Shown here: positions 11,145 to 25,600 of the stretch, one piece after another
Layout of the letters: every line of letters starts with the position of its first letter
How positions within the stretch are numbered: position 1 is the first letter of the stretch
From: Setaria digitata
Lineage: Eukaryota > Nematoda > Chromadorea > Rhabditida > Setariidae
Direction of reading: 5' to 3'
Assembly: GCA_003640385.1 (NCBI GenBank)
Contig: RCAB01000022.1
Coordinates: 186,001 to 250,000 of the forward strand
Length of the DNA stretch: 64,000 nt
The notes under the pieces: generated by a model
What the model saw: only the letters and a program-made list of their open reading frames with translations
Told to the model about the DNA's origin: nothing
Database searches by the model: none
Position numbers and translations under genes: made by a program

Positions 11145-14100
11145 ATGGCCAGAGAACTTTCTTTGAAAGATTTGAAAGCACTTTTGGATGGTAATTATTT
11201 AGATTTAAGTATGCGTGATCTAGTATCCATCCCAGTAAAAGATTTGGTAAGTTCTTGAATATGCAAAAAGATTGTATTGCATCTAGTGTTACTTTATTAT
11301 CCCTTTAAATTATATTTTGTGAATGAAATACGAGATACTGATCTTTTTTATATACCTTTAAAAAGCTTTCACGCTCTGTCGAAGTTATAATTACACGGAT
11401 CGTCTTATTTGTCTTATTTTTAGAGCAGAATGGTACGTGCTACTTATCTCGACTTTTCGAACAATTTAATAGTATCGATTCCAGCAGATTTTTGCTTATT
11501 AACGCATATCACTAAGCTCGACCTCAGTAACAATCGCATTGTTCATTTACCAGAACAATTTGGCAAATTGATCAACCTTGTTCATCTCGACCTTTATAAA
11601 AATGAAATTAAAGTAATATGACGTGGAGTTTATCAGCAATTTGCACTTAATTTTGTTTTCTTTGTTTGGATGTAGTGGTTAAAATGGAATGCATATCTTA
11701 ATTCCATCAGGTGTATACTAAAAGGTTGTGCATTTTGTTTTTTTGCCTAAGAAATGGTTATGAGGAAAAGAAATGTCATAAAGGCATTTTTAAAATCGAA
11801 TTTTAAATTTAAGGCTCTTGATTGTATAATTTTTGAAAACTTCACATTAATGAAACATTCAGTATTCCAGGAGCTTCCCTTATCTTTCGGTGGGTTGGTT
11901 TCACTAAAATGGTTGGATCTGAAAGGTAATCCTTTGGAACTAGAACTTTCTGAGGCAGCAGGTGATTGTTGCGATGAAAAAGGTTGTAAAGCCGCTGCTT
12001 CAAATGTTATACAACTTATGCGTGACCGATCCCCTAAACAACAACGACTTCTTGATGAGCAGAAGTCTACTAGAAAACGTAATTCTTTCTTCTGTAAATG
12101 TCTCTGTTGTCACTAGTATTGAATACATACAATGATCAGCATTAGAGTTGAAAGTAGAATCCTCTAACATGAATAATATAGTTTACTGTAATTTTTTTTT
12201 TCTTGGTACATAGAGGCTTTTAATGCTTGTACTACCACTGATAATTGGAAGGAGCGGTTGGAAAGATTGGACTTTTAAAATTCAGATAAGTGGTTGCAAT
12301 GAATTGAGGTCTGATTAAGTTATGCCACACAACTTCTTTCAGAATTAATTGACAACGATGTAAGCAGTCATGAATTGGCTATTCAAAAAAAAAAGAAGAG
12401 AAAGAAAAATAAGCATCGAGATGCAATTTTTGAACATATGGAGCCAACTGTAGAATACATTCAAGAAACTGGTAACCTGTTTCGTCCCTTTACTTCTGTA
12501 AATTCATCGTATCGCATTGCTGTGTGTAACCACCACTAAACACCTAGCTGATTACCAAAAGTTCGAATCCAATAGTATATTTCACATGGCTGAATCCTAA
12601 AATTCGTTATTTACTGGACAGTAATCATTATCGTTGATAAATATTTCTTCTAGAATCTCGGATTGTATCGGAAAAAAGTGGGGAAGGAAATCATGGAACA
12701 AAAAGAAATAAAAAACGCAGCTCAAACAGTGGCTAGTTTTTATTCCTAGAATACTTCTTGTTTTATTTTTGCGAAGGATTTCTGTGTTTCAAGTTCTGCA
12801 TATCAGCGATAGCTAGGAAAAAATATTGCCATTGTAACTGTGTAAGTTGTTAGTGAGCTTAAAAAGAAAAATGTTCGTTATCCAGGGTAAGCATGGTTGG
12901 CATTCAACAAATTTTTGAAGCATAAGTAATGAATCACTTGTTAGTGGGGTGTAGGGTATTACACTTCTAAAGGTTCCAAGGGTGCTGATCTATTTATTTG
13001 CGCTGCAATATGCATAAAATATGTTTTGTCTTGCCAAAGCACTCCACTTTTTATCATATGAGTCGAAACAATAAAACACTTATTGCTTTTGCGTTAATAT
13101 GGTAAATTATTACCAAGAAATCTGCTTAGAATCAACGTAAAACGGTCGGGAGTTAGCACGGTAGATATCTTTTAAATTTTCAGTGATAACGTGCGTATGG
13201 AGAACTTTAATTGCTTTGTTCGCTCTTTCATTGGCCATGTCCGTAGTTGCTATTGTAATGGTTTTGATTGGCTGTGCTGATGATCCGCGACATTGGTCTT
13301 TGTCATCAAAACCTTTCTGTAAGGATCTGCAAACACTAGTGGTAGAACATTCGGTAGGTTTAAAATTAGTGCTTCCTTCGAAATTTAAGTTATGAGCACT
13401 CTTTGTCTTTCCTTGTCATAAGCAGTTTATTATAAAGCAAGTAAAAGAACCAATTCATAATTTCTAACTCGTAAAATTGATGATCTTGTTGACCGATTTT
13501 CAGCTCCCATCAACGATTTCCAGTAATTTGTTCCTTTCGACTACATCTGTGTTGAGATCCTATGCTGATGCTGCAAATGTAGCTTGGAAAGAGTTGGGAC
13601 AGCACAATGAATTAATCGTTTCTGTTAAAGACTATTGTCATATTTTATCTATGAAGTTGATCTCAGTTGGATTACTAGTGCAGGGCTACGCGATGTACAA
13701 GGTATATATTCAATCCCTGATCGTCATTTTGATTATCATTTCTTGATATTTTTGATTAGGCAGTGAAAATAAATTTGCTGAAGTGACCATATTAAGGAAG
13801 TCCCTGAGGTGTACGATCAAACTTGGTTTATTTGGTAGTGAAGACAACACGTTGATAGTTAAAATAATCGTAAGGAAGGTGAATCCTATCACAAAATTTA
13901 AATTTCTTCAAGAACTTTATTTTGAAATCCCATCTCTTATAGTACGAAGATTTGGTAGCTTGTTACAATACCTATGTTGCGGATACTGTCAGTAATGCAG
14001 TAAAGAACGTATGCCTTTTACTAAGGATATTTGGATTAGTGGTCGCTGATTTATTGATATTTATTGTTGGTAAGGATTGCTTATATTATTATTTGGAATA

Positions 14101-14912
14101 AAAAATGCTGTGAAATCCAAATGAGAATATTAGGTCGTTTTAGTTAAGAATGTGCTATTTCTTTTTGAAATGAAAAATCTTGGCGAAAAGTGACAAAAGT
14201 AACTAGTTTTTGGATCCGCCGTGTGAGCAGTTCATTTCGAGTTGCAGGTAAAATAGTTCGATCATAACTATTATAACTCTCACAATATCACCAGTTTGGA
14301 TATGTTGCAAACTTTAGTTTTATGAAATTATTTACAGATAAGGGTTTGTTCTTTATTTCGTCGGTTGTTGAAACGATATTCACATATGCTGATAGAGGCA
14401 ATCAGTTAGCAGAAATGTTGTGAAACTGGTGAACAAGTTAAAATAGAGTTACATTACATTTTTTTTTTTTTTGAGAAATATTGTTCCATCTTCCCATATC
14501 TTGCGGGTACTCAGCCTTTTCTTTGCTATGTATTATGCAATATCAGAATGAACCTTCATAGTCAGCATATTATTATTGTTAGTTTATCAGTTATCGTTTT
14601 ATGCCGCAAGGAAGCAGTGCTATCCCTTCACTCACACTCCCCTTCCCCCCTCCCAAAAAAAAAAAAAAAAAAAAAAGAAAAGAAAAGTCTCGTAACTCTT
14701 GAATCACATGTTTTTACATTGGTTCATGGAACTAAATTTCATTAACCAGTATACTTCACCTTTTTTACTTTTATCACATTTCTTTACCAGGATTGCTAAT
14801 GTCAATCACACTGAAGAAGCCTGCTAACTATAAGATTCATGCAGATAGTGATTCTTTAACTTATTTTGGCATCATGGAACTTTTTCCCATTATGGGACAC
14901 CCTTTAAAGTGA
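11145..14912 (+). CDS. LRRC59-like leucine-rich repeat ER membrane protein
   Basis: Nine exons join in phase: 11145-11246, 11424-11612, 11871-12078, 12343-12471, 12654-12728, 13184-13353, 13504-13701, 13943-14069 and 14791-14912, giving 439 residues. Residues about 18-125 carry leucine-rich repeats (LDGNYLDLSMRDL, LDFSNNLIVSIP, LDLSNNRIVHLP, LKWLDLKGNPLE) followed by AGDCCDEKGCKAAASNV, the order and wording of LRRC59 (ribosome-binding p34). A lysine-rich linker (KKKKRKKNKHR) precedes a membrane segment at about 241-263. In animals LRRC59 is a tail-anchored ER and nuclear-envelope protein that binds ribosomes and helps nuclear import. This version is longer than the vertebrate protein (about 307 residues) and has a second hydrophobic segment near 382-405. 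The donor at 12728 (ACA|GTGGCT) is weak. Reading through the exon 3 donor would give a short form ending CKCLCCH at 12116. Confidence 0.85.
14655..14693. repeat. Poly-A run with AAAAG units
   Basis: A run of 22 A bases, preceded by C-rich sequence and followed by GAAAA units, lies in the last intron of the LRRC59-like gene. Confidence 0.9.
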
Positions 14913-16044
14913 CAAATTCTTGGTAAAGTTATAAAAAGCTTCTAGTATCTTTTGAAACGGAAATTTGTTTTGTTTGGTTTTATTTTGCTGTGATAAAATA
15001 CGTTAAATTGTGCAGTGTCCAGGAAAATAAGAAATCAAGGACGAAAAAGAATTTATAAGGGTGGGGCTATTCAGTTCGGTCGGAATTAGTTTGGTTTACT
15101 TGAATTGTTTCTGTAATTAAAAATTAGTTGGACACCGAAGTCTGATATTTTGGAATACATCCCAAAAAAATCTTAATGCCAGTGAGACCACCTTATGAGT
15201 CAAGGTTTCTTTTGACCCTAGACGGCTACAGAAACACTAAGCGTATACCTCACAAAAACCAGTAAATATCGTGGGGTACTAACGTTTCATCAAATTCAGA
15301 TTTAACCTGATTAAATAAAAGAAAAGTCGAGAACATCAATTTTTCTAATTGTTTCCAGCAACAGATATGATAAGCCAAAAGACAGAAACATATCGAATTT
15401 GAACTGTCCTTTCTTCAGTTGTAATTGTAGAATTAAAAGACTTCTTTACAATTAGCAACGAGCTACGGCGACATGGCATTAGTTGGCAGAAAAAAAGTGC
15501 TAGAAGAATGAGCACATACAAATAACGAGTTGAAGACAAGATTTCTTGAAAGATTTAAAATAAGCACATCACCAGCACAAAAGAGAAAAATACAAAATTC
15601 GTAGAGGATTATCACTGCACAAACTCCCGTTTTTGGTTCACAAAAGAAAACTAAAGATCATGGTGAGTACTGTTGTTCATTGCCAAATGACATAGCACCA
15701 AAGAATGAATTAAAGGAGACAAGGATAAATGCAATCCAAAAATATTACATTTTTTTTTCATTACGGAAAAAGTGAAAAAGACAATTTACAAATAATTTTT
15801 ATACAAGAAAAAAGACTGTATACATAATACGGGTAATCAACAACATTCAAAAAACATCAAGTGCATCTTTTGAATCCTTCAGTTATACCATTCATCAGCA
15901 GAGTTCTAAGTTCTGTTTCTAAATGTTTGAATTTCTATTAAGGAATAAATCCATAAAACTGGAATTTATAGTAGTTGAAATTTCGTAATCACCAGTTCGC
16001 GAAGCTGAACATGAAAACTGATGAAATGGAATAATGAATTTGAC
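14913..16044. other. Convergent 3' intergenic region
   Basis: This stretch separates the 3' ends of the LRRC59-like gene (+) and the DOCK gene (-) and should hold both 3' untranslated regions. A minus-strand open frame at 15345-15539 looks like a signal peptide but lacks an ATG and any following exon. No RNA gene is apparent. Confidence 0.5.
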
Positions 16045-19000
16045 TTATGTATTAACTCCACCGATGGAATCCAGAATATGCATAGAGTTTCTAGCGATTA
16101 TTTCTTCTGACAATGAGGCGAACACACTGTCGGCTTGATCTCCATCCATTTCGTCCAAAAAAATCTATGAAAAATTTGTAAAATTCGGAGGAACTATACC
16201 TTATATTGCTTTAAATCTTAATCGACGAAGAACTCGACGAATGTCAGACAACCACAACAGTTCCTAAGCTAAATTCCAAGGCTAAATTATAAAACATACA
16301 GTGTCGCCAAAATAGTTTTGAAGCCTTTCCATCATTGCTGTGAATGCATTTTTCAACATGTTATGGTATTCAACTTGATCCTCACCAATAGCCGCTTCAT
16401 TCGCTTTTAAAGCTTCTGCACATACGGACACAAGACATCTGTAGGAAAAAGCCATGATATATATATTAAAACTTCAAAGTCTAACAAGTAGTTGAATTCA
16501 AAGGATTTCCAAAAAAAAACTGAATAAATAAAGCAAAGAGTGAAAATAAAAATAAAACTTTCAAATAGCTTTAGGAGAAGGAATAGATAGGATACGAAAA
16601 ATGTTAAAATACACTAATCAATGATTTCTTGAAGAATTTTTAATTTGTCGTAAAGAAATTTTCAATACTTGAATGCATCAGCCAATCTTTCAATACCACT
16701 AGCACCATAAAGAGTTTTTTGTGCTGGCGTAGTAAATGCTTCCGCATAAGCAAGAGGACCAATATTCACCTGCATACAGACTGAGTTTAACACCATGTAA
16801 TTAATTTTTAGAAATTTTGATAAATGGATCTGCTGACTGAGAAAGTAAGAAGAAAAAGTAGAAAAATCGAAAACAATGCAAATCATTCAAAAAATAAAAA
16901 TAAAAAAAAGCTAACAGTAGGTTGCACAGCCCCTTGCAGGAGCAGCTGCAGTCCTTTGACATCCAAACGTCTCTTTGGCTCATCGGTAGCTGAAGCTGCG
17001 TCTAAGGTCTTACGTAATTGTTTTGATTTGAAAATTAGCTTATCACATGCTAATTCCAATGGTGTCAAGAATGTTTCAGAATGATTTACAATACGTGAAC
17101 GGCGTCGTGTATTCGGAAAACTATCTTCTACTAAAATGCAAATATTTTCCAACCAGTTTGACAAACAAATTACGATCAAATTGAAAGTACCAAAAATTGA
17201 ACGTTTACAAATTCTACATACCATAAAAATTTTTTTACCTGAGATGAAAATACGTTTCAATGCTTGTCGTGCGACCTGTGGTGCATCAGTAGCTACATTT
17301 TCGTCAATCACCGACACTTCATAGAAAAAATCTCTTAGATTTGTATGAGCTTCGTAACTACTAGCGTCATAATCATTCCTGCACGGTTCGACATGAGTCA
17401 TCTGCACATATGCCATCATTTCCTCTAATTTCGTTTCATCAATCTGTATGAAATTACTTTTTAATCTCTTCCAAAACAACTTCGGAACTTGTCTGCGACA
17501 ACATGAAAAAAAAAAATTTCCAAGATGAAACATATATCTCAGGTAAGAAAATCCAAAAAGGTTAACGTCTCACATTAACATTTTTTGTAAAAAGATATTA
17601 ACGAATTGTCGTGATGAATTCAGAAAAAAAGAATTTCGCAAATCATACAATAATACAATTGGGATTTATATTAACGAAATTATATTGATATGTAAAAAAA
17701 AGGAAAATAAAAATAGATATTTTCACTTCTCTTTCTGTGATAATTTGTACTCGGTCATGACCAAGAGCACAGCGACATGTGTCTGTCATACGCTCACAAG
17801 CTTCTGCTAATGAGGTATGGCCAACTTCGCGATAAACCCACTCAGTACCATGTTCCTCTCTGAATTTAATATCAAAAATATCAAAATAAAAAGCAACAAG
17901 GTAATCACATGGAAAGACGTCGAAGACGTTGTACTACTTTCAGTAACAATTTATAATTCAAATAATTCTGTAAGGAAAATGCATGAAGTCATAAAGCTGG
18001 GAAAGAAAGGGTATTCAGCTTCCTGTGTCAAGGCTGCAGTTAAACAATTACCATTCACAAGAGTTATGATTTTAAAGGAGTAGAAATAATTCTAAGTAAC
18101 AAATGTAATAATAAGTTGTACCCAAAATGTGAAGGTCCATAGAAAAGTACTTTGAAATATGTTCCAAGATGTCGTTTGCCACAGACTTTCATCTGATCTG
18201 CTAAACTGAACGCTTGTTGGAGATCGGCATATATGCTAACCAATGCCTAACAGAAATTATTTCCAACCACAGAGAAAAGAAATAATCTCAATTAAAGAAT
18301 TAAGGATAAAAAATTGACACCATGCAATACCTTAAAAGTTTTTTAACGTGGGAGAATGAACTTACTCGATAATTCTTTCGCTGTTCATAGATTGGAATTG
18401 CTAAACGACAGATCGGTCCCACTGCTTCATATCTTTCAGCCATGATTAACGTCTGAACCAACTTTTCTATCTTTGTAGTAAAAGTATCCTGAAAATCATT
18501 GCCTAAGCATTAAAAATTTCCAACTCTATCCTCATCCACAGATTCTTCATAAGTTCTATAAGCTTACCAAACTGAATCCAGCTTGTTGTATAATTTCTGA
18601 ATCCGTATCATTTACAATTTCCTCCTTGGCTATCGTATCATTGATACAAGACAGTAGGTTCCAATCAATTTTTATATATCCTGATTTTATTAAGCAAAAG
18701 ATAAATATTCTCCTTTGATGTCTTATACTGATTTCATTTATATTAACCAAATGTTTTAAACTTCTTAAAATTATATATCCTATGTATGTAATGGATCATT
18801 CAGATCATAAATATCAATAAATGATAGATCACTTTGAATCCATCACTTCAAAAGAAATCCCAATAAGTAAGAAATATATATATATATATAGGGAGAACAA
18901 ACTGAGTGCTTATGAAAGGAAGTCTAGTAAAAAAAACCACTGAAATACTATACATGAACAATCCGAATCTGAATGAAATGAAAAACAAAATTAGGAGACG

Positions 19001-19650
19001 TATTATTTAAACAACTCCTTTCACTTATTTAGCTGCTTAGGTAATTTGTGTAGTTTAAATGGAATAACAGTCTCTGCCAGTCAGAATTGGACGCTACTTA
19101 AATATAAAAATTTAATAAGCTTATGAGAACCATTGATGACAAGTTCTCGACCAATAATAGCAATAACATGAGCTTCACAAACAGCTGCTTCGGAAAACCA
19201 ACGTTCACGAATATGTGCTTCAGCAAGTGTCTCGAACCACGCACTTCTCAACGCCGCCGATCCACGATAGCTATCAGCCAGCTGTACATGCAAATCTGCC
19301 AATCGAACCTATGAAAAAAATTTACAAGCACTTCGACTTTAAAGAAAATAGAAAGTCACATTAATCAATATAGGATAAAACGGTAGCCTAGAATTATATA
19401 TAATTTGGATGTTTCGGAAAAGGCTACGTACTTGACGTACAGAGCATCAGAAGAGAGAATATATCATTTTCTTTTTACAACATATAGAAAAGTCGTACTT
19501 TGTGACTTTTAAAGAAACAGTTAGTAATTGTACATTTCGACTTTGAGGCAAACAAACTACAACAAAAAAAAAAAAAGGTACAGGATCATAAACAGCTTTA
19601 GCAAGAGCACCAGTTGCTGAAAGAACACCTCGTAATTGTTGAATCAGTTC
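16045..19650 (-). other. DOCK-D DHR2 catalytic region (exons 39-49)
   Basis: Exons run 19650-19582, 19308-19098, 18680-18568, 18488-18366, 18246-18122, 17859-17727, 17443-17239, 17130-16916, 16769-16669, 16438-16300 and 16164-16045. DHR2 covers about the last 500 residues. [19 protein letters not shown] opens lobe A, and [15 protein letters not shown] and [10 protein letters not shown] lie in lobe [12 protein letters not shown] joined to [12 protein letters not shown] is the lobe C segment with the alpha-10 insert, whose valine acts as nucleotide sensor in DOCK9; a valine is kept here. [20 protein letters not shown] closes the fold. The exchange site therefore looks intact. The C-terminus adds a short acidic tail ending SIGGVNT. 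Confidence 0.88.
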
Positions 19651-22600
19651 CTAAAAGAAAAAAAAAAAAACGCACATAAGTAACGTTTTAAGAGCATCGT
19701 ACAATTATACTTAAATTAGAGTTTAAAACTCAGTAAAACAAGACAAAGACAGCAACTTAAAATCTTCGTCATTTCTCTAAACAAAAATCCAGAACATTAA
19801 TGCAGTGAATATTATATGGTGATAACTTGAAACGAGAACTAAGAGTATACTTCCATTTTAAAATAAAATTGATAAAAAATCTGCCAACATTAGAAAAAAA
19901 AAAAAAAAAACTAGACATAATGGCGGTGAATCGCCTTCATTTCAACAAAAATTTAAGAAGCAGTACTGATACTCCTCGTTCGAAATATGTTGGTCTGATT
20001 CCAGATGCAGGCTTCACTATCTTTTCCAAAATCTTCAATCCATGTTCAAAACGACTCCTACTAGTCAGTGGTACTTTTCTCGCTAGTAATCTAAAGCATG
20101 ACTTTTAATATATTACCTACACATGATATCCTAGCGTTTTCCCCTACACTTTATCAATATGAGAAGTTCTGAAGTTTGAATAATATTAATCAATATTAGA
20201 ATATCCAAAATTTGAATCACCTACTCAACTACAGTTCGAAGAAACAAAGTCGTAAAAAAGTGTGATTTCCACAATTAAGAAAACCGACATTTCCTTAAAT
20301 ACTTCAAAAAAGAACTGATCGACATAAAAGTATCGAATATTTAAAAAACTTTTTATAGGCACTGAAGAGGAAATATTTTAACCTTGCCAATGCGACACCT
20401 GTTTGAGAACCAGGTCTACCAAGCCGTTGCACATCGAAGATTTTTGGCGATTTCACTGCATCTAAGTTGGTCATAGGAAGGCGTACTGCAACTTTATATA
20501 TTTATCTCCGGGCCAAAAAAATTCTTACTATGTGTTTCCCTCCGACCGCTGAAAACCTAATCGACTGAAGTGGTTTACGAAGGTCAACACAGGAGATAAA
20601 TTATAAATTAAATTAATAAATCATTACACTTGTAAAATTATAAAATTAATAAATTACAATCTATCGAATAGCCAGGAATATTAAAAAATATACTGCAATT
20701 ATCAAGTTCCTACTAAGTGATATTTTCTGAATATAATGTGCATGAAAGTAACCTGTCTTCGAGGTACAATCGTAGCCATTTCTAAGAATGAGATGTAACA
20801 ATACTGCAGCCGCAATCTGAATTTTCGGAAGTCGACTGTTCATTTGGAGCAAAAGTGATTCGATCAACAAAGATAAGCCATCCAGTGGACCACTTTGAAA
20901 AAGTTGAATGCGGAACTGTAACTATGAAATTCATTTCCCTTTCAATCTTCACTTCAACATTATGACTCATAAATATTTTAGCGAAAGGAATGAAAGATGA
21001 AACATGGCTGGCTTAACAATTCAAGTTCCTCCAAATAGTCACCGAATAAGAACATTTTGCTTTTTAAAAAAAATTTAGAATTTTGAACCAGGAGGCAGCT
21101 GTTTAAATTTTTAAATATGAAGATTCAATTAAAAAAGTATCATAGTGATTTTCAAACGGTTTTCTTTATTGATCTTAAGGATCATAAGGATGATTTCAGA
21201 CTTTTTTTCTTATCAAAACTGGCAAATTCCACAAATCACAACACCAATTCAGGCCATCTATTGAGTAGTTAGAAACATACCAAACCAACAAAAACGGCAA
21301 GTGCAGCAAGAGCATGATGTCGAACAGCTTCTGGCCAATAATCATCGAGCAGTGATAGTAGCAGACGAAGCAACTGATAAAAACTTTTACTTCCTTCAGG
21401 ATTTTTCGAATTTTTCATGACACCCTTAAACAACAATCACAAAACTATGACTGAAGAATTTTTCGTATCAGTGATTAATTTCCCAAGTGAAATGAGAAGA
21501 TAATATCTCGCATCTCTGCCTAAAATCCATATTAATCATAATTTCATCACTAGCAGTTTATTTGCTTCATGTTCCGTCAACTTACAATAAATTACGAAGA
21601 CCGAATTCCCTCATATGAAAACATAGAAAAGGATATTGGTAAACTACAACATTAAAAAAATACTTACAGAAACATGTTGCGCTAAAACCTGAACAGTTTC
21701 CAAAACAATTAGAGCTACTTCTTGAGTCAAATTTGATTCTTGCAGTACACTAAATGGTGTGGCGTCTCCTCCATCAGTTTCGTTGGACGATTTCATAGAT
21801 AATGGATCTGCAACAGTTACAAAAACATGATTAACTGAATCCACTAATCACTGCTGCAATATAATTCTGGTGTTATTGAAGGCAGTCATCACATGATTTA
21901 TGAATCTTGAGTAAGTGCGAAGGACAAACATTTGAGAGTGCCATAAATTGAAAATTAAGGCCAGGAAATAGGTGTCAGAATCAATAATAAACTAAACTCA
22001 CAAATAAAGATTAAATGAAAATTAAAGTGGTGCAGACAGAAAAACCTGTTCCAAAGGAACTAAAGTCACTTGACAACGACGAACGGTTGTCTACTGTCGT
22101 TGAATTGGCAGCCAACATTCCAGTAGGGGAATTGGAACTCGGAAGAATTACTAACGTTCTTCGTGTGCCTCTTATTCTGGAAATGCAGAAATTACTTTTT
22201 CAACCAATTCTCTTCAAACACACGTCTGAAGTTGCGAATTGTAGCTAAGGGATACAAAGACCGTAACAAAATTAGACCGAAGATCACAAAAAAAAATCTA
22301 TCTCTTAAACAAGGGATGTCCTCTTACCACTCATCCCATGAAAAAAGACTTTTTAAATTTTGATACTTTTGTCTATTATCACAGTAAACAAAAGAGAATT
22401 TTGTTAACAATTCGACAAAAGCACTAAATCCCACGTCAAGAAGTGAATTCTTTATTTCCTCACAAAAAAAAAAAAAAGATATATAAAGAATTACTTATTG
22501 GATGTCCGCTGCATAATACAATTCCTCCCGTGGTATCTGAAGAAATCTAGAGCAATACGCAGCAAAGAGATGAAACCGGTCAACGAACCATTTGACTCGT

Positions 22601-25600
22601 AACGACATATCATTGTTCTCAAAATTTCACGTGGTAGGAAATGCAATAAGTAAAGAGTACACAACATTAAATCTCGCGATTCAATCTGAAAAGTCAAGAA
22701 TATCAACTTGAACTTCAAACTTACAGAAACATGTAGCTTCGCGTAAAAGCACAAAAGTTGAGATGAAAATGAAAAAAAAAAAAAAAGAAAAAATGATGGA
22801 ATGTAAAAAAGTAAAGATCAGAGAACTTCTACCTTTATCAAATTGATATCTCTGCTATCTACGAATTACTTATGAGGTTCGGAAGAATTTGATTAGCTGA
22901 GTCCTGCATGGAAACATTTAATAAAATATTATTGATACTTGCTTTGCCTTCATGTACATCCAGAAGTTAAAACAATGTAACCAAGAAAAACAAACTCGAT
23001 CTAACTTCTCCATTAAACCAGCGATATACGGTACGGATGAAAGCGGACTGATTTTATCCGCATATGGCTGAAGTGAAGAACCACTTTTTAAAGAACATCC
23101 TATTCGCGGTAATAATCCTTGTGATGATGAAGATAGGGACCGATCCGAGGATAATGATCGGATAGACTGCCGAAGATCTATAAATAAAGGGACAAATGTT
23201 GGATCCGTTTAGGATTTTCCTTATTTTTTATGCTTAAAATTTAAAGCACCATGAATTTGTCAAAAATATCCATAAATTAAGATAGCGTAGGAGGAAACAC
23301 TCGCTGAAGAACATGTGAGTTAGCCGGATTATTCTCACGGTTATAAATGGTATAAGTTATCCAAAACCATAAAGGCGGAAAGTTTAGGGTGAAAAATCTA
23401 TGTATTACAAAGACACGCAGATTACTCAATTCAGTAATACTAAAGGAAAACCATCTATGGAAGTCAAATCGATTTCCACTACAAATTGAGTTGATTGAAT
23501 TACTTTTTTTATTGTAAACTGAAAATGAACAAAATTTAGAGTGAGATATTTCTACCAGGAGCAGCAAGACCAGTAGGTGATAAGCTTTGCGAGTCTGTTT
23601 TGGCGGCCGATTCAAATTCTGGCAGATTATCAAGTACTAAACTAATAAGTGGAGAGTACAGTGTAGCAATCGAGCCTTGAGCGCACTGAAAAAAAAATAC
23701 ATTCCTATCATATTTCCTGTATTTCATGATTACCTATTGTTTTCATTATGTGGTTAGAATATAACTGCACCGAAAACTCCAGATGTGAATAAGAGCGGCA
23801 TATTTTTTCATCTTTCATGCTCAAGTAAAAAGATAAAATATACGTAAGTACTGGAAATAATTTGATTAAAATAAGTTTTAAATTAGGGTAGATCTTACTT
23901 ACACTATTTATGTACCGCTTATCATTTGCATGTTTTGCAAATAAGTTCCTCAATAATGCAACCACTTTTCGTCGGTAATCACGTGGTTCACGGAGTGATG
24001 CATCTAGTTCTTGGTACAGTAAGCCAACTAGAAAGTGATACTTGCAATACGAAGCAGAAAGAATGAATTCGTCAGAACATCGACTGTCTGCAATTTTTTT
24101 TGAGACTTAGTCGAGTATTTTTCATGCGCAAAAAACTATGAAGCTACTATAGAAGGGAGCTATAATTCAACAAATTCAAACTTTTGATCTTCAATTTCCA
24201 CAGAAATAAACATCAATAAATCCAAGATATAAGTCTTGTATCTTCGTAAACTTTGGATTATAACTTTAGATATTAACTAAAATAAAAATATAATCATTTT
24301 CAATTGCACTATGGAAATAAATAAAGCACGTTATGATCGTACGTCAAACACCTATTTTTTCCATAGAACTATGCTCCAACAAAATACCCGTATAAAGCCA
24401 ATTGACAATTTATCCAGCTAGTCTGCTGGTTGGGCTACTGACTGATTAATATAAAAATTGTTTATAAAGTTTGTTTACATAGCAGCAAATTTGTGGAAGA
24501 TAAACTTACAACGATTGTAGTCATTCTCATTGTCATTATTCATTTGTGATGAAAAAAATTTCGAAAACAAATTGGTAATCAGCGCACTAGGATGAGAATT
24601 GGTGGCTATAAATAAAGTAAATGAAAGTCAGCCAAATGAAATGTTACCTAAATACTAACTTATACCTCTTAATTTCGTTTTCTTGAGCCTTCTCTTCCTT
24701 TTCCCATTAATTTCACAAATTTCTGGACAAACACAGCTGAATAACTGTTTGCATAGGAATACTTAATTATTATCAGTGCTACCGCTATTCAAAAATTCCA
24801 ATATATCAGATATATATATATATATATATATATTGTATCCTAATATACCAGAAATTTACTTATATAACTTACCTGTATTTACTGTACTGCCTTTCCTGAA
24901 GACACGTCCGGAAGCATCGCATATCAGTGGTAAGGACAGTGGTATCCAGTGTTCATGACCACTAAGTATGTGCAAAAATTCCAGTTTATAATCAAGCATG
25001 GTCTGCAAGACTGTTAACATCTGCCTAGGAACCTGACTAAAACACACCCCATTTGGAACTTCCAACTCATCTAAATAATTGTTTGAAGAATGCTAAACAT
25101 ACCGCAAAATACTTTTATTTGATTCACCGGGACTGTTTATCATTTAGTTCACTGTATCCACAGTGATGATGTAACTACACATCATATACAGTAGAATGAT
25201 AAAATTCCGAGATGTACATGCGATAAAATACGCCTCGAAAACTTGAGCAGCTTAGGCTTATCCATAGCTAAAATGAAGTCTTCGCCTAATCAGCAAATGC
25301 TCTTATATTGAGACGGTGAGCCTAAATTGGAAGTCAATTAACTCATTTTAAAGACAGACATACCCTCGTAACACTTTCATCCATACTTTCAACGACATGA
25401 TTTATCCAGCAAAATACTGATCCACGATCCATAAAGCTTAAGCAATACTGAAAAAATGTTTTTTTTTTCTTTTTTTTAGAAGCACTGACTTCACTTGCAG
25501 CTCACAATTAACGGCCTTATTACATTAAAGATAATTGTTAAACATCAAATTATTCACCCTCAAGAAATACGCTATAGCCGAATTTGCTAGTTGACATTCC

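Noticed and set aside
12559..12575. GTTCGAATCC resembling a tRNA B box
   Set aside because: The flanking bases do not pair as a T-arm and there is no A box or acceptor stem at the right distance.
15345..15539. Minus-strand frame resembling a signal peptide (YLYVLILLALFFC)
   Set aside because: It begins with TTG, not ATG. A stop lies just upstream and no following exon gives a sensible mature peptide.
22015..22363. Plus-strand frames in this DOCK region
   Set aside because: The 22015-22248 frame is mostly antisense to the DOCK exon 22176-22046, which has matching phases on both sides. The overlapping 22163-22363 frame has no motif or splice partner.
22870..22903. 34-nt candidate DOCK exon encoding [11 protein letters not shown]
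   Set aside because: It leaves the wrong phase for the next exon. Joining 22996 directly to 22685 keeps the phase and gives [14 protein letters not shown], which fits the zizimin family.
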